A stretch of 64,000 nt of DNA from Eggerthella lenta DSM 2243 (GCF_000024265.1 NC_013204.1:2546501-2610500); one strand, 5' to 3'; shown: positions 29,563 to 38,611, counted from the stretch's first letter. Numbers and translations are program-made. The notes: generated by a model not told the origin, from the sequence alone.

Positions 29563-29582
29563 GGGTACCCGGACGGGTACCC
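29563..29582. promoter_or_regulatory. Tandem GGGTACCC palindromes between aguA and its divergent regulator
   Basis: The 8-bp palindrome GGGTACCC occurs at 29563-29570 and again at 29575-29582, with a related GTACCCC at 29547-29553. The 12-bp centre spacing is close to one helical turn. The sites lie in the shared promoter region, just upstream of a TACGAT -10-like box for the regulator. They are candidate operators for the LuxR-type protein. Confidence 0.45.
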
Positions 29583-29659
29583 TGACGCGAGCGGGCGCGG
29601 ATATGGTACGATTACCTTCAATGCGAAAGAGCGGTGCGACAGAGAAGACGGGTGAGCGC

Positions 29660-30436
29660 ATGGTGGAGCTGAGCGACACGCGATGGCGGGCGATCGACGA
29701 CTTGCTGCTCGCGCTCTACGGCGCGTCCGACCTCGCCGACCTGCGGCGACGCGTCATGCGCGGCTTCAAAGATCTGGTGCCCTACGACAAGGGGTTCTTC
29801 GATCTGTGCGATTGCAGCGAGAGCGGGCGCTTCGTGTTCTTCGACCCCGTGTCGGTGGACATGACCGACGAGGAGCTGCTGTCGTACTACCAGAAGTACG
29901 AGCCGAGCGACTACACCACCTGGCTGTTCTCGGTCAACGACCCCGTGGTGTACCGCGATTCCACCTTCGTCACCGACGAGATGCGCAAGCGCTCGGAGCT
30001 GTACCGCGAATGGATGATCCCCATGGACACCCATTTCAGCATGGGCAGCACGCAGGTGGGAAACGGGATGATCTACGGCTCCATCACCCTGTTCCGCAAC
30101 CGCGCGTCGGGCGACTTCACCGAGGAGGAGGAAGAGTGCCTCGCCGTGTTGAACCGGCACCTCTCGACCTGCCTGGCCGTCGCCCACCCCCGGGGCCTGC
30201 GGCGCGACGAAGGCAAGCCCGTGGTGGGGCGCACGAGCCTGACCGCGCGCGAGCAGGAGATCGCCGCGCTCATCGCCGAGGGATTGAGCAACCAGCAGAT
30301 CGGCCTGCGCTTGTTCATCTCGGAGAACACCGTGAAGAAGCACGTGAAGGGCATCTTCCAAAAGATGGGCGTATCGAACCGCCATCAGCTGATGGCCGAA
30401 CTCTACCGAACCGCCGCCATCGTGGTGGACGCGTAG
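29660..30436 (+). CDS. LuxR-family transcriptional regulator
   Basis: This regulator is 258 aa from the ATG at 29660 (MVELSDTRW), preceded by a GGGTGAG stretch. An ATG at 29621 is possible but has no SD. The N-terminal 170 residues look like a GAF-type sensing domain. The C-terminal 65 residues are a LuxR helix-turn-helix (SLTAREQEIAALIAEGLSNQQIG, SENTVKKHVKGIFQKMGV). Its divergence from the agmatine operon suggests control of agmatine use. LuxR expansions are common in Eggerthellaceae. Confidence 0.88.
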   Translation: MVELSDTRWRAIDDLLLALYGASDLADLRRRVMRGFKDLVPYDKGFFDLCDCSESGRFVFFDPVSVDMTDEELLSYYQKYEPSDYTTWLFSVNDPVVYRDSTFVTDEMRKRSELYREWMIPMDTHFSMGSTQVGNGMIYGSITLFRNRASGDFTEEEEECLAVLNRHLSTCLAVAHPRGLRRDEGKPVVGRTSLTAREQEIAALIAEGLSNQQIGLRLFISENTVKKHVKGIFQKMGVSNRHQLMAELYRTAAIVVDA

Positions 30437-30612
30437 AGCACGCCGGACCAGCTCGCTTTTACGGAGCAGCTAGCGAGCGAGGTTCGCGGTTCCTTGGATC
30501 TCGAACGGGATCGTGCGGAGCGGCGCGGCCGACTTTGAAAGCGCGGCCTTCGCCTGTGCTCGTCTCGCCCCCCCGAACGCGCATCGACGAAAGCCGATCG
30601 GCCCGTGACGCA

Positions 30613-30806
30613 GAAAACCGCCCCGCATGGCAGAAATGAAGCGGTTTGGTAATCCCATAGGCTCCGATCCCGCCCGGTCGGAGCCATGGTTCGCCCTTCT
30701 CAGGTAAAAACGACCCGAAAACGCCTGGTCGGCGAAAACCTATAAACTTGATCTGTTTGTTCATGTTTACCAAACCGGCTTTTTTCTGCCATGCGGGGCG
30801 GTTTTC
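30613..30806. repeat. Inverted-repeat element with 40-bp arms
   Basis: Arms at 30613-30652 and 30767-30806 match at 36 of 40 positions as inverted repeats and enclose 114 bp without a gene. A diverged relative lies at 58033-58200. It fills much of the 436-bp gap between the LuxR gene and moaC (30437-30872), in which I see no coding sequence. The architecture is MITE-like or that of a long structured RNA; no target-site duplication is evident. Confidence 0.7.
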
Positions 30807-30872
30807 AGCTTCACGGACGAGAGGGGAGCCGCACCGTCCCAGCCGATGCTGGGCACGCAGCGCCAGAGAGAA

Positions 30873-31376
30873 TCAGAAAGCGTGTTCCCAGAGACCGGAC
30901 TTGCCGCCTTCTTTCTTGAGCAGGCGCACGTCCATGATCTCCATGCCGCGGTCGACGGCTTTGCACATGTCGTACACGGTGAGGCACGCCACGCTCGCGG
31001 CGGTGAGCGCTTCCATCTCGATACCGGTTTTGCCCGTGACGCCGCAGGTGGTGGTCACATGGATGCCCACGAGGCCGTCGGGGCGCTCGCCTTCGGCCAC
31101 GGGCGCGCACTCCACCTTCGCCTTCGTGATGTTGAGCGGATGGCACATGGGGATGAGGGAGCTCGTCTGCTTGGCAGCCATCACGCCGGCCACGCGCGCG
31201 CACGCCAGCACGTCGCCTTTCGCCGCCTTGCCCTCCACGATAAGCGCGAGCGTCTCGGGATGCATGGCGATGAAGCCCTCGGCCACGGCGACTCGCTCCG
31301 TGTCGGCTTTCTGCGACACGTCCACCATGCGCACGGCGCCCTGCTCGTCGATATGGGTAAGCTGCTGATCGGTCAT
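30873..31376 (-). CDS. moaC: Cyclic pyranopterin monophosphate synthase
   Basis: This 167-aa MoaC forms cyclic pyranopterin monophosphate with MoaA, the first step of molybdenum cofactor synthesis. [25 protein letters not shown] and [11 protein letters not shown] with its catalytic Lys and Asp are present. ATG 31376 is chosen because AAGGAG is 6 nt upstream. It follows moaA on the same strand after a palindrome-rich gap. Confidence 0.95.
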   Translation of the reverse strand: MTDQQLTHIDEQGAVRMVDVSQKADTERVAVAEGFIAMHPETLALIVEGKAAKGDVLACARVAGVMAAKQTSSLIPMCHPLNITKAKVECAPVAEGERPDGLVGIHVTTTCGVTGKTGIEMEALTAASVACLTVYDMCKAVDRGMEIMDVRLLKKEGGKSGLWEHAF

Positions 31377-31441
31377 GGGTATCTCCTTGGTTCGGTATCT
31401 CGCAGGTTGAAAGATCGCAGGTTGGCGCAGCGAGTCAGCGA

Positions 31442-31584
31442 GAAGGGCCGAGGTGCGTCGAATTCGGGGGATTCCGAGGATGAAGCGTACTTCGGTACGC
31501 GATTCCTCGGAATCGCGCGAAGGCGGCGTGCCTCGACCCTTCGCAGCGTCGGCAGGTTCCGCTTGCCGTAGGCAAGCGGAACCT
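31442..31584. repeat. Cluster of hairpins between moaA and moaC
   Basis: Outer arms at 31442-31460 and 31524-31542 pair imperfectly (about 15 of 19). Nested arms at 31470-31490 and 31495-31514 pair around TTCG. A separate perfect 14-bp stem (31554-31567 with 31571-31584, loop GTA) sits one base after the moaA stop. The last may terminate or protect the moaA message. Confidence 0.6.
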
Positions 31585-31585
31585 C

Positions 31586-32587
31586 TTAGCCGCCGATTTG
31601 CGACATGCCGCGCTCGGTGCCTACTTTGTCGTGATGCTCGTCGGGCTTCGCGCCCAGGGCCTCGGCGAACACGGCGCGCACCGCCTGGTCGTCTCCGGCG
31701 CGCAACGCGGTGCGCACGTCGTACTCGTCGTCCGAGAACAGGCACGGGCGCAGCTTGCCGTCGGCCGTCAGCCGCAGGCGGTTGCATTCGCTGCAGAAGT
31801 GACGCGACAGCGGGCTGATGAAGCCCACCGTGCCCTGCGCGTTCGGGAACTCGAAGTAGCGCGCGGGCCCCCACCCGAGCGGGCGGTCGTTGCCGGCCGG
31901 CACCAGCTCGTCCATCCCTGCGGCGCGGGCGCGCTCGTTGATGATCTCGAACAGCTCCTCGCTGGGCACGACGTCGTCCTTGCCCCAGCCGCAGCCATGG
32001 CTGCCGGAGCTCTCGCCCACGGGCATGTACTCGATGAACCGCACGTGCAGCGGGCGATCGATGGACAGCTTCGCGAACGCGAGGTAGTCCTGGTCGAGGC
32101 TGCGCACGGCCACCGCGTTGATCTTCACGGGGTTGAACCCGGCCGCAAGCGCCGCATCGATGCCGTCGAGCGTCTGCTGCAGCTCGCCGCGGCGCGTGAT
32201 CTGCCTGAACTGCGCGGGATCGAGCGTGTCGAGCGAGATGTTCACGCGCGACAAGCCCGCTTCCTTGAGGTCGACCGCCATCTTCGGCAACAGCACGCCG
32301 TTCGTGGTCATCGACACGTTCTCGATGCCGGGCGTATGCGCGATAGCGCGCACGAGATCCACCACGCCGAGGCGCACGAGAGGCTCGCCGCCCGTCAGGC
32401 GGATGCTGCGGATGCCCATGCCCGCCGCCACGCGCACCGCCTCCTCGATCTCCTCGATGCGCAGGATATCCTCGTGCGCGAGCGATTGCACGCCTTCCTC
32501 GGGCATGCAGTAGATGCAGCGGAAATTGCAGCGGTCGGTGAGCGATATGCGTAAATAGTCGATGGTACGACCATGGCTGTCTTTCAC
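31586..32587 (-). CDS. moaA: GTP 3',8-cyclase (radical SAM)
   Basis: This 333-aa MoaA has the radical-SAM cluster CNFRCIYC near residue 20 and the C-terminal Fe-S ligands CSECNRLRL with CL near residue 270. It cyclises GTP in Moco synthesis. I chose the GTG at 32587 ([15 protein letters not shown]), because AAGGGAG lies 8 nt upstream and homologues start there. An ATG at 32629 would add 14 residues without a usable SD. A TATACT box at 32618-32623 may be the -10. Confidence 0.93.
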   Translation of the reverse strand: MKDSHGRTIDYLRISLTDRCNFRCIYCMPEEGVQSLAHEDILRIEEIEEAVRVAAGMGIRSIRLTGGEPLVRLGVVDLVRAIAHTPGIENVSMTTNGVLLPKMAVDLKEAGLSRVNISLDTLDPAQFRQITRRGELQQTLDGIDAALAAGFNPVKINAVAVRSLDQDYLAFAKLSIDRPLHVRFIEYMPVGESSGSHGCGWGKDDVVPSEELFEIINERARAAGMDELVPAGNDRPLGWGPARYFEFPNAQGTVGFISPLSRHFCSECNRLRLTADGKLRPCLFSDDEYDVRTALRAGDDQAVRAVFAEALGAKPDEHHDKVGTERGMSQIGG

Positions 32588-32687
32588 AGGACGCACTCCC
32601 TTCTCGTCTGAGGATACAGTATAGGGCATCCTCGGATCACCGCATGGCGCAATATCGCGAAAGGATCGGCGCGCGCTGAATACACGG

Positions 32688-32969
32688 ATGCGGCGTGCTG
32701 GATTCGCATACCGCACAGCGAAAGGCACGTTGCTCACCGACGAGCTGCTTGACGAATGAGCCGAAGCATGCGAGCGCGGCGAATACCCCGGCACTGCCGG
32801 CGAAATCGTGGTCGGGCGGCCGCGCGTCTCGGCCGAGGATCTTGCAACCGTCACGTTCAAGCTGCTGAATTCCCAGGTCGCCGCCCTCGACGAAACCGCA
32901 AAACGCGCAGACGAGACGCGCTCGCAGTTCTTGCGCTCGCTCGTAGGCGAGGCTCTCGCGCGAGGATGA
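32688..32969 (+). pseudogene. Ribbon-helix-helix antitoxin-like gene with an in-frame TGA
   Basis: The frame reads LTDELLDE-stop-AEACERGEYPGTAGEIVVGRPR and ends KRADETRSQFLRSLVGEALARG. It resembles the small antitoxin-like proteins (DUF-type, GEVVVGRPR and a ribbon-helix-helix tail) common in Coriobacteriia. The stop at 32757-32759 stands where these proteins have Trp. No toxin gene follows. The 5' end is uncertain. It is best read as a decayed remnant. Confidence 0.5.
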
Positions 32970-33050
32970 CGCCCCGCCCCATCATGCAGGAGGCGGGCAA
33001 GCGAGTCGGACGCACCTGCACGCGAGGGCGCACTGCGCCCGGGACCGTCT

Positions 33051-34163
33051 TTAGCGCGATACCAGGTACACCTTGTCGGGAGGAATGCGGATCCACAGCT
33101 CCTCGCCCTCGTGCGGCAGCTCGTCGACGGGCACGGCCAGCTTGTCGACGCGCCAGAACAGGTGCTGGTGCAGATACTTCATCTCGTCGTCCGTGCGCGA
33201 CACCGTGGGAGCCTCGCTCTCGTCGCGGTCGAGAAAGCCCAGCAGCACCGTGCGCTCGAAGCGCGAGTCGCTGACGCGGTCCACGCGCACGCGGTAGCAG
33301 TTCTCGCCAGGGCCGTCGACGCGTTGCAGGAAGAACGCGCGCACGCCGAGCGCCTTCACGTCCTCGGGCACCGCCGCGCTCGTCGCGGCCTCGATGCCCC
33401 ACTTCGGCAGGCGCACGCGATGCTCGCCCGTCCGCACGGCAGCCGTGGCATTCTTGCAGCCCGACAGCTTCACGCCCGCCAGCGACTGCGGACGGTTCAC
33501 CAGGTCGTCGCCCGTGCCCGTCTCGGTGATACGCCCCGCCTCCACCACGGCGATACGATCGCAGAATCGCAGCGCCTCGTCGATGTCGTGGCTGACATAC
33601 AGCACCGTGCCGTGGAACGCGTCGAACAGGCTGACGAGGTTCTGCTCCAGCACGCTCTTCAAGTGCGCGTCGAGAGCCGAGAACGGCTCGTCCAGCATGA
33701 GGATGCCCGGACGCGCCGCCAGCATGCGGGCCAGCGCCACGCGCTGCTGCTGGCCGCCCGACAGCTGAGCCGGATAGCGCCGGTCGAACCCTTCCAGCCC
33801 GAAACGCTTGAGCTCTGCGGCCACCAGCGCGTCGCGGTCGGCCTTCGACGCCTCGCGCCCGATGCCCGCGGCCACGTTCTCGGCCACCGTCAGATTCGGG
33901 AACAGCATGTAGCTCTGGAACAGCAGCGCCGTCTTGCGCTGCTGCGGCGTGAGGTTGATCTTCCGCTCGGAATCGAAGAACACCCGATCGTTCACCACGA
34001 TGCGTCCCTCGTCAGGCGTCTCGATGCCGGCGATGCATCGCATGGTAAGGCTCTTCCCGCATCCCGATGCGCCCAAAAACCCCAGCGTCTCGTCCCCTGC
34101 CTCGAACGCCACGTCCAACGTGAACGACGAGAACGACTTGCGTATGTTGACTTCGAGACTCAT
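33051..34163 (-). CDS. modC: Molybdate ABC transporter ATPase
   Basis: This 370-aa ATPase has Walker A GASGCGKS near residue 38, LSGGQQQRVALARML and ILMLDEPFSALD. An extra C-terminal region (about 235-370) may be a regulatory TOBE/Mop-like domain. It energises molybdate import with ModB and is the last gene of modABC. ATG 34163 (MSLEVNIRKSF) is preceded by GGAATTGCC; the frame is open upstream through a repeat, which is not part of the protein. Confidence 0.93.
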   Translation of the reverse strand: MSLEVNIRKSFSSFTLDVAFEAGDETLGFLGASGCGKSLTMRCIAGIETPDEGRIVVNDRVFFDSERKINLTPQQRKTALLFQSYMLFPNLTVAENVAAGIGREASKADRDALVAAELKRFGLEGFDRRYPAQLSGGQQQRVALARMLAARPGILMLDEPFSALDAHLKSVLEQNLVSLFDAFHGTVLYVSHDIDEALRFCDRIAVVEAGRITETGTGDDLVNRPQSLAGVKLSGCKNATAAVRTGEHRVRLPKWGIEAATSAAVPEDVKALGVRAFFLQRVDGPGENCYRVRVDRVSDSRFERTVLLGFLDRDESEAPTVSRTDDEMKYLHQHLFWRVDKLAVPVDELPHEGEELWIRIPPDKVYLVSR

Positions 34164-34205
34164 TTCGGCAATTCCTTCCCAAAGACACTCGGCTTGCGCC
34201 GCGCG

Positions 34206-34245
34206 GGATCCCTCGACTCCGCGCTGCGCGCTGCGCTCAGGATGA
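34206..34245. repeat. REP-like repeat between modB and modC
   Basis: GGATCCCTCGACTCCGCGC followed by GCGCTCAGGATGAC is the well-known kind of dispersed extragenic repeat whose translation reads CHPERSAQRGVEGS. It fills the modB-modC gap and could form a hairpin through its GCGC runs. Only this copy was noticed in the window. Confidence 0.5.
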
Positions 34246-34254
34246 CAGGGCCCA

Positions 34255-35712
34255 TTACGCTTCCATCCCCCTGCGATAGCTCGTGGTGCGCCTGCTCCAC
34301 AGGTTGATGAACAGGATGACCACGAAGCTGAACGCCATGATGACAACCGTCCAGAAAATGGCCACGTCGGTGTTGCCGTTCATCCACTCGAAGTAGATGG
34401 CGATGGGGATGGTACGCGTGATTCCCAGGTAGTTGCCGGCCAGAAACAGCGTCGCACCGAACTCGCCGAGGGCGCGCGCGAACGACAGCACGGTGCCCGC
34501 CGCGATGGACGACCACGACAGCGGCAGCATCAGCTTGAAGAATATCTTCGCGTTGCTCCAGCCCAACGTGCGGGCCGCGTCCAGCATGTTCGGATCGAGG
34601 TTCTCGAACGCGCCGCGCGCGCTGCGGTACATCAGCGGGAACGCCACCACCACGGCCGCCAGCACGGTGGCCTGCCAGCTGAATATCAGCGGGAAGCCGA
34701 TGTCGATGAACCACTGCCCCACCGCGGTGTTCTTGCCGAACGCCAGCAGCAGCAGAAAGCCGCACACCGTGGGCGGCAGCACCATGGGGATGGTGAAGAT
34801 GGAATCGGCGATATCCTGCGCCCGCGCGGGGATGCGCAGGCTGAAGTACGCGGCCAAAAGCCCCAGGACGAAGATGAACACGATAGCCGTGAGCGTCGTC
34901 TTCAGCGTCACCCACAACGGACTGTAGTCGATGCCCTTCAAGAACGACGCCAACGCCTCGAAGCCCTCGGGGGCCCCGATCACGCTCACCTGGTCGGCAG
35001 ACGCGAGCGTGGCGAAGTCGGCATGAGTGAGCCGCACATAGGACGGATTCGACGCTTGCGTCACGTCGGAGCCGTCTGCACCGACGACGCAGACGTAGAA
35101 CTCGCCGGGCTTGAGCTCCTGGTCGAACTTGTAGACCACGCCGTCCCGCTCGAACTCAGGCTCTCCGGTGAACGCCCACTCTCCCTCGGCGGACAACGTC
35201 GCGCCGCCCTTCGAATTCTGCGCGTCGAGAGCCACGAGCAACTGCTTGAGGAAACCTCGGCTCTCGGACGATTCGGCGTCGAATCCCACAGCCTGCGCAG
35301 TCTCGGGCGGCACGTGGACCACGGTGAGCTCGTCGGCGGCGACAACCGCGAGACTACCCGACTCGTCCGAGACGAAATAGCGGTAACCTGCATAGACGCC
35401 GTTCACGTCGCTGTTGCTGCCCACCTGGGAACGCGAGAAATCCTCGAGCGCGAAGGGGCTGCCTTCGACCGAAGCCGATTTCCCGTCGGCGGCGATGTTC
35501 ACGGCATCGTCGATCGCCGTGTCCTCCTGCGCCGATTGCGCCGATGTGCCACCCGCTGCCGCATTCGGCGCGTCGAGATCGCCTTCGTCATCGGCGCCAG
35601 CAAGGGCGGTGCCGGGGATGAAAGCGATCGCCATTGCCAAAGCGCATGAGACGATCGGCATCGCAGCGCGAGAGAAGACGCCAACGATGCGGTCGATTAG
35701 AGTGTTGTCCAT
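34255..35712 (-). CDS. modB: Molybdate ABC permease with a large N-terminal extracytoplasmic domain
   Basis: The C-terminal 225 residues of this 485-aa protein are a typical ModB permease. They include TIPMVLPPTVCGFLLLL and the EAA loop DAARTLGWSNAKIFFKLMLPLS. The first 260 residues are unusual: a signal-type hydrophobic stretch (about 12-38), an acidic Ala-rich linker, then a soluble region with strand-rich sequence and no recognised family. ModB is usually about 225 aa. ATG 35712 follows AAGGAC. It lies 81 bp after modA. Confidence 0.88.
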   Translation of the reverse strand: MDNTLIDRIVGVFSRAAMPIVSCALAMAIAFIPGTALAGADDEGDLDAPNAAAGGTSAQSAQEDTAIDDAVNIAADGKSASVEGSPFALEDFSRSQVGSNSDVNGVYAGYRYFVSDESGSLAVVAADELTVVHVPPETAQAVGFDAESSESRGFLKQLLVALDAQNSKGGATLSAEGEWAFTGEPEFERDGVVYKFDQELKPGEFYVCVVGADGSDVTQASNPSYVRLTHADFATLASADQVSVIGAPEGFEALASFLKGIDYSPLWVTLKTTLTAIVFIFVLGLLAAYFSLRIPARAQDIADSIFTIPMVLPPTVCGFLLLLAFGKNTAVGQWFIDIGFPLIFSWQATVLAAVVVAFPLMYRSARGAFENLDPNMLDAARTLGWSNAKIFFKLMLPLSWSSIAAGTVLSFARALGEFGATLFLAGNYLGITRTIPIAIYFEWMNGNTDVAIFWTVVIMAFSFVVILFINLWSRRTTSYRRGMEA

Positions 35713-35793
35713 AAGATCGTCCTTGTCGCACGGAAAGGATGGGCGTGTACGATCCCATCCTTTCCTTGTCACTATACCGTATGTGCGCCTAGT

Positions 35794-36720
35794 CTAGGAA
35801 ACCAGCTCGAAGCCCCACTCCTGCCAAAGCTTCTTGGCATCGGCGTTGGTGGTAGCCCACTCGATGAACTCGTTTGCAGCCTCGGCCTGCGTGGAGTCCT
35901 TGCAGATGGCAGCCGGGTAGATGATGTTCTTGTGCGTGTCGTCCGGGACGACGCCGATAACCTTCACGCCGCCGAAGCGGTACACGTCGGAGCTGTACAC
36001 GAACGCCACGTCCACGGCTCCGGACTGCGCCTGCTTGCACACGTTGCCCACGGAACTCTGCAAGTTCACCTTGCCCTCGAGCGGCGTTCCATCGTAGGAG
36101 CCGTCGGTGCCGGCGCTGTCCTTGCCGGTCTTGCCGTCGGCGTCGATGAAGCAACCGACGGTGGAAAGCGCCTGATTGGTGTAGTTGCCGGCCGGCACAG
36201 AGGCATCGCCCACAGCCACTGTGTAATCGCCGGTGGCAAGGTCGTCCAGCGTGAAGCTCTGATCAGCGTACTTGGCGGCAAGCTCGGAATCCTCACCGGC
36301 AACCATCACGAGGTCGTTCTTGAACATGTCGAAGCGAGTCGCCTCGTCGACATAGCCCTTCTCCACGGCATCGTCCATCTTGCCCTTGGAGGCGGAGATC
36401 AGCACGTCGGCGTACGCGCCGCCGGCAAGCTGCTCGTTCAGCTCGCCCGAAGACAGATACTGCGTGTCCTTGAACGTCACCCAGGTATGATCCTGCGTGT
36501 ACAGCTCCTGTACAGCGTCCATGGCCTTCGACAGCGAGTTCGCGGCGAACAGCTGCAGCTCCACGGCCTCATGGCTCTCCGACTTGGCCTGCTCTTCGGC
36601 GGGCTTCTGCGTCTCGCCGGCTTGTTGCTCGGTATTCGACGAGCAGCCTGCCAGCGCGAATGCGCCCACCAGGGCGAACGCGCACACAGACGCCAACACG
36701 ACGCGGATACGTTTCCTCAT
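35794..36720 (-). CDS. modA: Molybdate-binding lipoprotein
   Basis: This 308-aa protein has a lipoprotein signal (lipobox ALAGC, Cys near 25), a charged linker and a periplasmic-binding domain of the ModA type (LQLFAANSLSKAMDAV, GDASVPAGNYTNQAL, VAFVYSSDV). It captures molybdate or tungstate. It starts the modABC operon behind a good promoter. ATG 36720 follows GGAAGG. Confidence 0.93.
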   Translation of the reverse strand: MRKRIRVVLASVCAFALVGAFALAGCSSNTEQQAGETQKPAEEQAKSESHEAVELQLFAANSLSKAMDAVQELYTQDHTWVTFKDTQYLSSGELNEQLAGGAYADVLISASKGKMDDAVEKGYVDEATRFDMFKNDLVMVAGEDSELAAKYADQSFTLDDLATGDYTVAVGDASVPAGNYTNQALSTVGCFIDADGKTGKDSAGTDGSYDGTPLEGKVNLQSSVGNVCKQAQSGAVDVAFVYSSDVYRFGGVKVIGVVPDDTHKNIIYPAAICKDSTQAEAANEFIEWATTNADAKKLWQEWGFELVS

Positions 36721-36810
36721 AATGACCTTCCCTCGCTCTCTTTTCGATGGAGCCCGAACCGGCGACGAAGGCCGGCCCCGCGAGGGCCGCATCGCTCCCG
36801 GGCTTCGTCC

Positions 36811-36839
36811 ATACTATTCCTATCAAAGATTATAGTCAA
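36811..36839 (-). promoter_or_regulatory. Promoter of modABC
   Basis: TTGACT (36834-36839) and TAGTAT (36811-36816) on the minus strand are 17 bp apart, about 90 bp before modA. A TATATA run lies further upstream, but a full ModE box is not seen. Confidence 0.7.
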
Positions 36840-36885
36840 ACACGAATATATACCGGAAGCGTATTTTTCCGAGAGCGCTCGCGGC

Positions 36886-37488
36886 CTACCTCATCGCCAA
36901 ATCCACCACGCGGGTGGCGATGCGCTCGGTGAGCGCGTGCGAATGGGACACGAACACGAGGCCGATGCCGCGAGCCTGCGTTTCCTCCACGAGAAAACGC
37001 CAGATCTGCGCCTGAGTGACAGCGTCCAGCATGGTGGACACCTCGTCAGCCACAAGGTAGCGCGGGTTCGCCGCCAGCGCGCGGGCGATGCAGAAGCGCT
37101 GCAGCTCGCCGCCCGACAGCTCGTGCGGGAAACGCGCGAGCCACCGTTTCTGGATGCCCAGGTCGTCCAGCAAGCGCTGAGGCACCTCTCCTGCTTCGGC
37201 CAGCGTTTGACTCATGCGCATGCGCGGGTCGACGGCGGTTTCGGGATGCTGCAGGATCAGCTGCACGGGACACGTGCCGCGCTTCGGCAGCGGGGCGCCG
37301 TCCACGAGGATCTCGCCTTTCTGCGGACGATCGTATCCGGCCAGCATACGGCACAGCGTGGTCTTGCCGAAGCCGGACGGCGCGCTGAGGGCGACGCGCT
37401 CGTCAGGGCCGACGGCCAAGTCGAAGTCGCGGTACAGCGGCGTGCGCGCGCCGGGGTACGCATAGGTTATGCCGCGCGCCTCAAGCAT
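36886..37488 (-). CDS. nikE: Nickel/peptide-type ABC ATPase, second subunit
   Basis: This short, 200-aa ATPase has Walker A SAPSGFGKTT, LSGGELQRFCIARAL and YLVADEVSTMLD intact. It lacks the C-terminal oligopeptide extension. ATG 37488 has SD AAGGGGG and overlaps the upstream ATPase gene by 8 bp. Together with the other four genes and the NikR-type operators, nickel is the most likely substrate. Confidence 0.85.
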   Translation of the reverse strand: MLEARGITYAYPGARTPLYRDFDLAVGPDERVALSAPSGFGKTTLCRMLAGYDRPQKGEILVDGAPLPKRGTCPVQLILQHPETAVDPRMRMSQTLAEAGEVPQRLLDDLGIQKRWLARFPHELSGGELQRFCIARALAANPRYLVADEVSTMLDAVTQAQIWRFLVEETQARGIGLVFVSHSHALTERIATRVVDLAMR

Positions 37489-38602
37489 GGGAACCCCCTT
37501 CCGTCGACCCGCCCGGCGCCTCGAAGCCGTGCTCGGGAAGCGCATGCCACAACTCGCGGCTGAACGGGTGCTGCAGCAGGTCGGGAGACGCGAAGTTCGC
37601 AACTGCCGTCTCCTCCACCACCGTGCCGTCGCGGAACACCGCCACGCGGTCGGCCACGCGCAGGGCCAGCTCGATGTCGTGCGTGATGAGCATCACGCCG
37701 CCGCCCGCGTCGGCGAAGGCGCGGAAGTCGTCGAGCGCGCGCACGGCCAGATCCAGGTCGAGGCCGGGCGTGGGCTCGTCGGCCACGATGACGCGCGGGT
37801 CGTCCATGAGCGCGCAGCACAAAAGAACGCGGCGCGCCATGCCGCCCGACAGCTCGTGCGGATACTTCCCCGCCGTGTCCTCGGGCAGTCCGTAGCGCTC
37901 GAACAGTTGCGCGCGCCGACGACGACGCTCGGCGCGCGACTCGTGTGCGCGCGCGAAGCCCTCCACCTGACGGCCCACCTTCATGAGCGGGTCGAGGTTG
38001 TTCACGCTCTGCGGCACCAGCGAGATGCCGTGGCCGCGCAGCGCGGAAAGCGACGCCGCATCCTGCTGCGCGCCGTCGAACCAGACGCGGCCGCGCACCG
38101 TGGCGTTCGGCTCGAACAGCCCCAACACGGCATCGGCCAAAAGCGTCTTGCCGGAACCCGACGCGCCTACCACGGCCACGATCTCGCCCGCATGTACGGA
38201 GATGCTTAAAGAATGGATGACCTCGACCTCGCGCTGCTTCGCGCGAAAGAAGGGGGCGTCCTCGTCGTACATGCGGAACCCCACGCTGAGGTCCTCCACC
38301 TGCAGCAGGTGGTGGCCGTGCTCGTGGCGGGAAACGGGCGCGTGCGTATGATGGTGGTGCACCTGCGCGTCTTTGTGCGAAAGAGCCTCGTGCGGCACGA
38401 CGTCGGGCGCGAGGCCGTCGATCGGATCCTCGGACGCTATCGCGCAGTCGCGGCCGGCGCCTTCCGCACCGAACAGCTGGTCGGTCAGGCGCTCCAGCTC
38501 GGCAGCGGCCTCGTACAGCGCCCGCTCGCGAGCGGCCAGATGCTCCGGCAGCGGGTTCCTGCCGTCCGTTTCAAGCGGGTTCTTGCGGTTCGCTTCGTCC
38601 AT
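37481..38602 (-). CDS. nikD: Nickel-type ABC ATPase with His-rich N-terminal extension
   Basis: This 373-aa protein has an N-terminal extension of about 95 residues with a His cluster at about 82-98 (HHHHTHAPVSRHEHGHH). A standard ATPase follows: GASGSGKT near 145, LSGGMARRVLLCCAL and VIVADEPTPGLD. His clusters of this kind bind nickel, cobalt or zinc in other metal-handling proteins and may store or sense metal at the cytoplasmic side. It lies 9 bp from nikC. Confidence 0.87.
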   Translation of the reverse strand: MDEANRKNPLETDGRNPLPEHLAARERALYEAAAELERLTDQLFGAEGAGRDCAIASEDPIDGLAPDVVPHEALSHKDAQVHHHHTHAPVSRHEHGHHLLQVEDLSVGFRMYDEDAPFFRAKQREVEVIHSLSISVHAGEIVAVVGASGSGKTLLADAVLGLFEPNATVRGRVWFDGAQQDAASLSALRGHGISLVPQSVNNLDPLMKVGRQVEGFARAHESRAERRRRRAQLFERYGLPEDTAGKYPHELSGGMARRVLLCCALMDDPRVIVADEPTPGLDLDLAVRALDDFRAFADAGGGVMLITHDIELALRVADRVAVFRDGTVVEETAVANFASPDLLQHPFSRELWHALPEHGFEAPGGSTEGGSHA

Positions 38603-38611
38603 GACGGCCTC

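Noticed and set aside
12062-32759. TGA reassigned to Trp in this organism
   Set aside because: TGA ends the response regulator (12062-12064) and other genes where the next codons are clearly outside the protein, and TGG is used for Trp throughout.
36721-36885. Moco riboswitch before modA
   Set aside because: The leader is about 90 nt and I cannot find the conserved Moco-RNA core.
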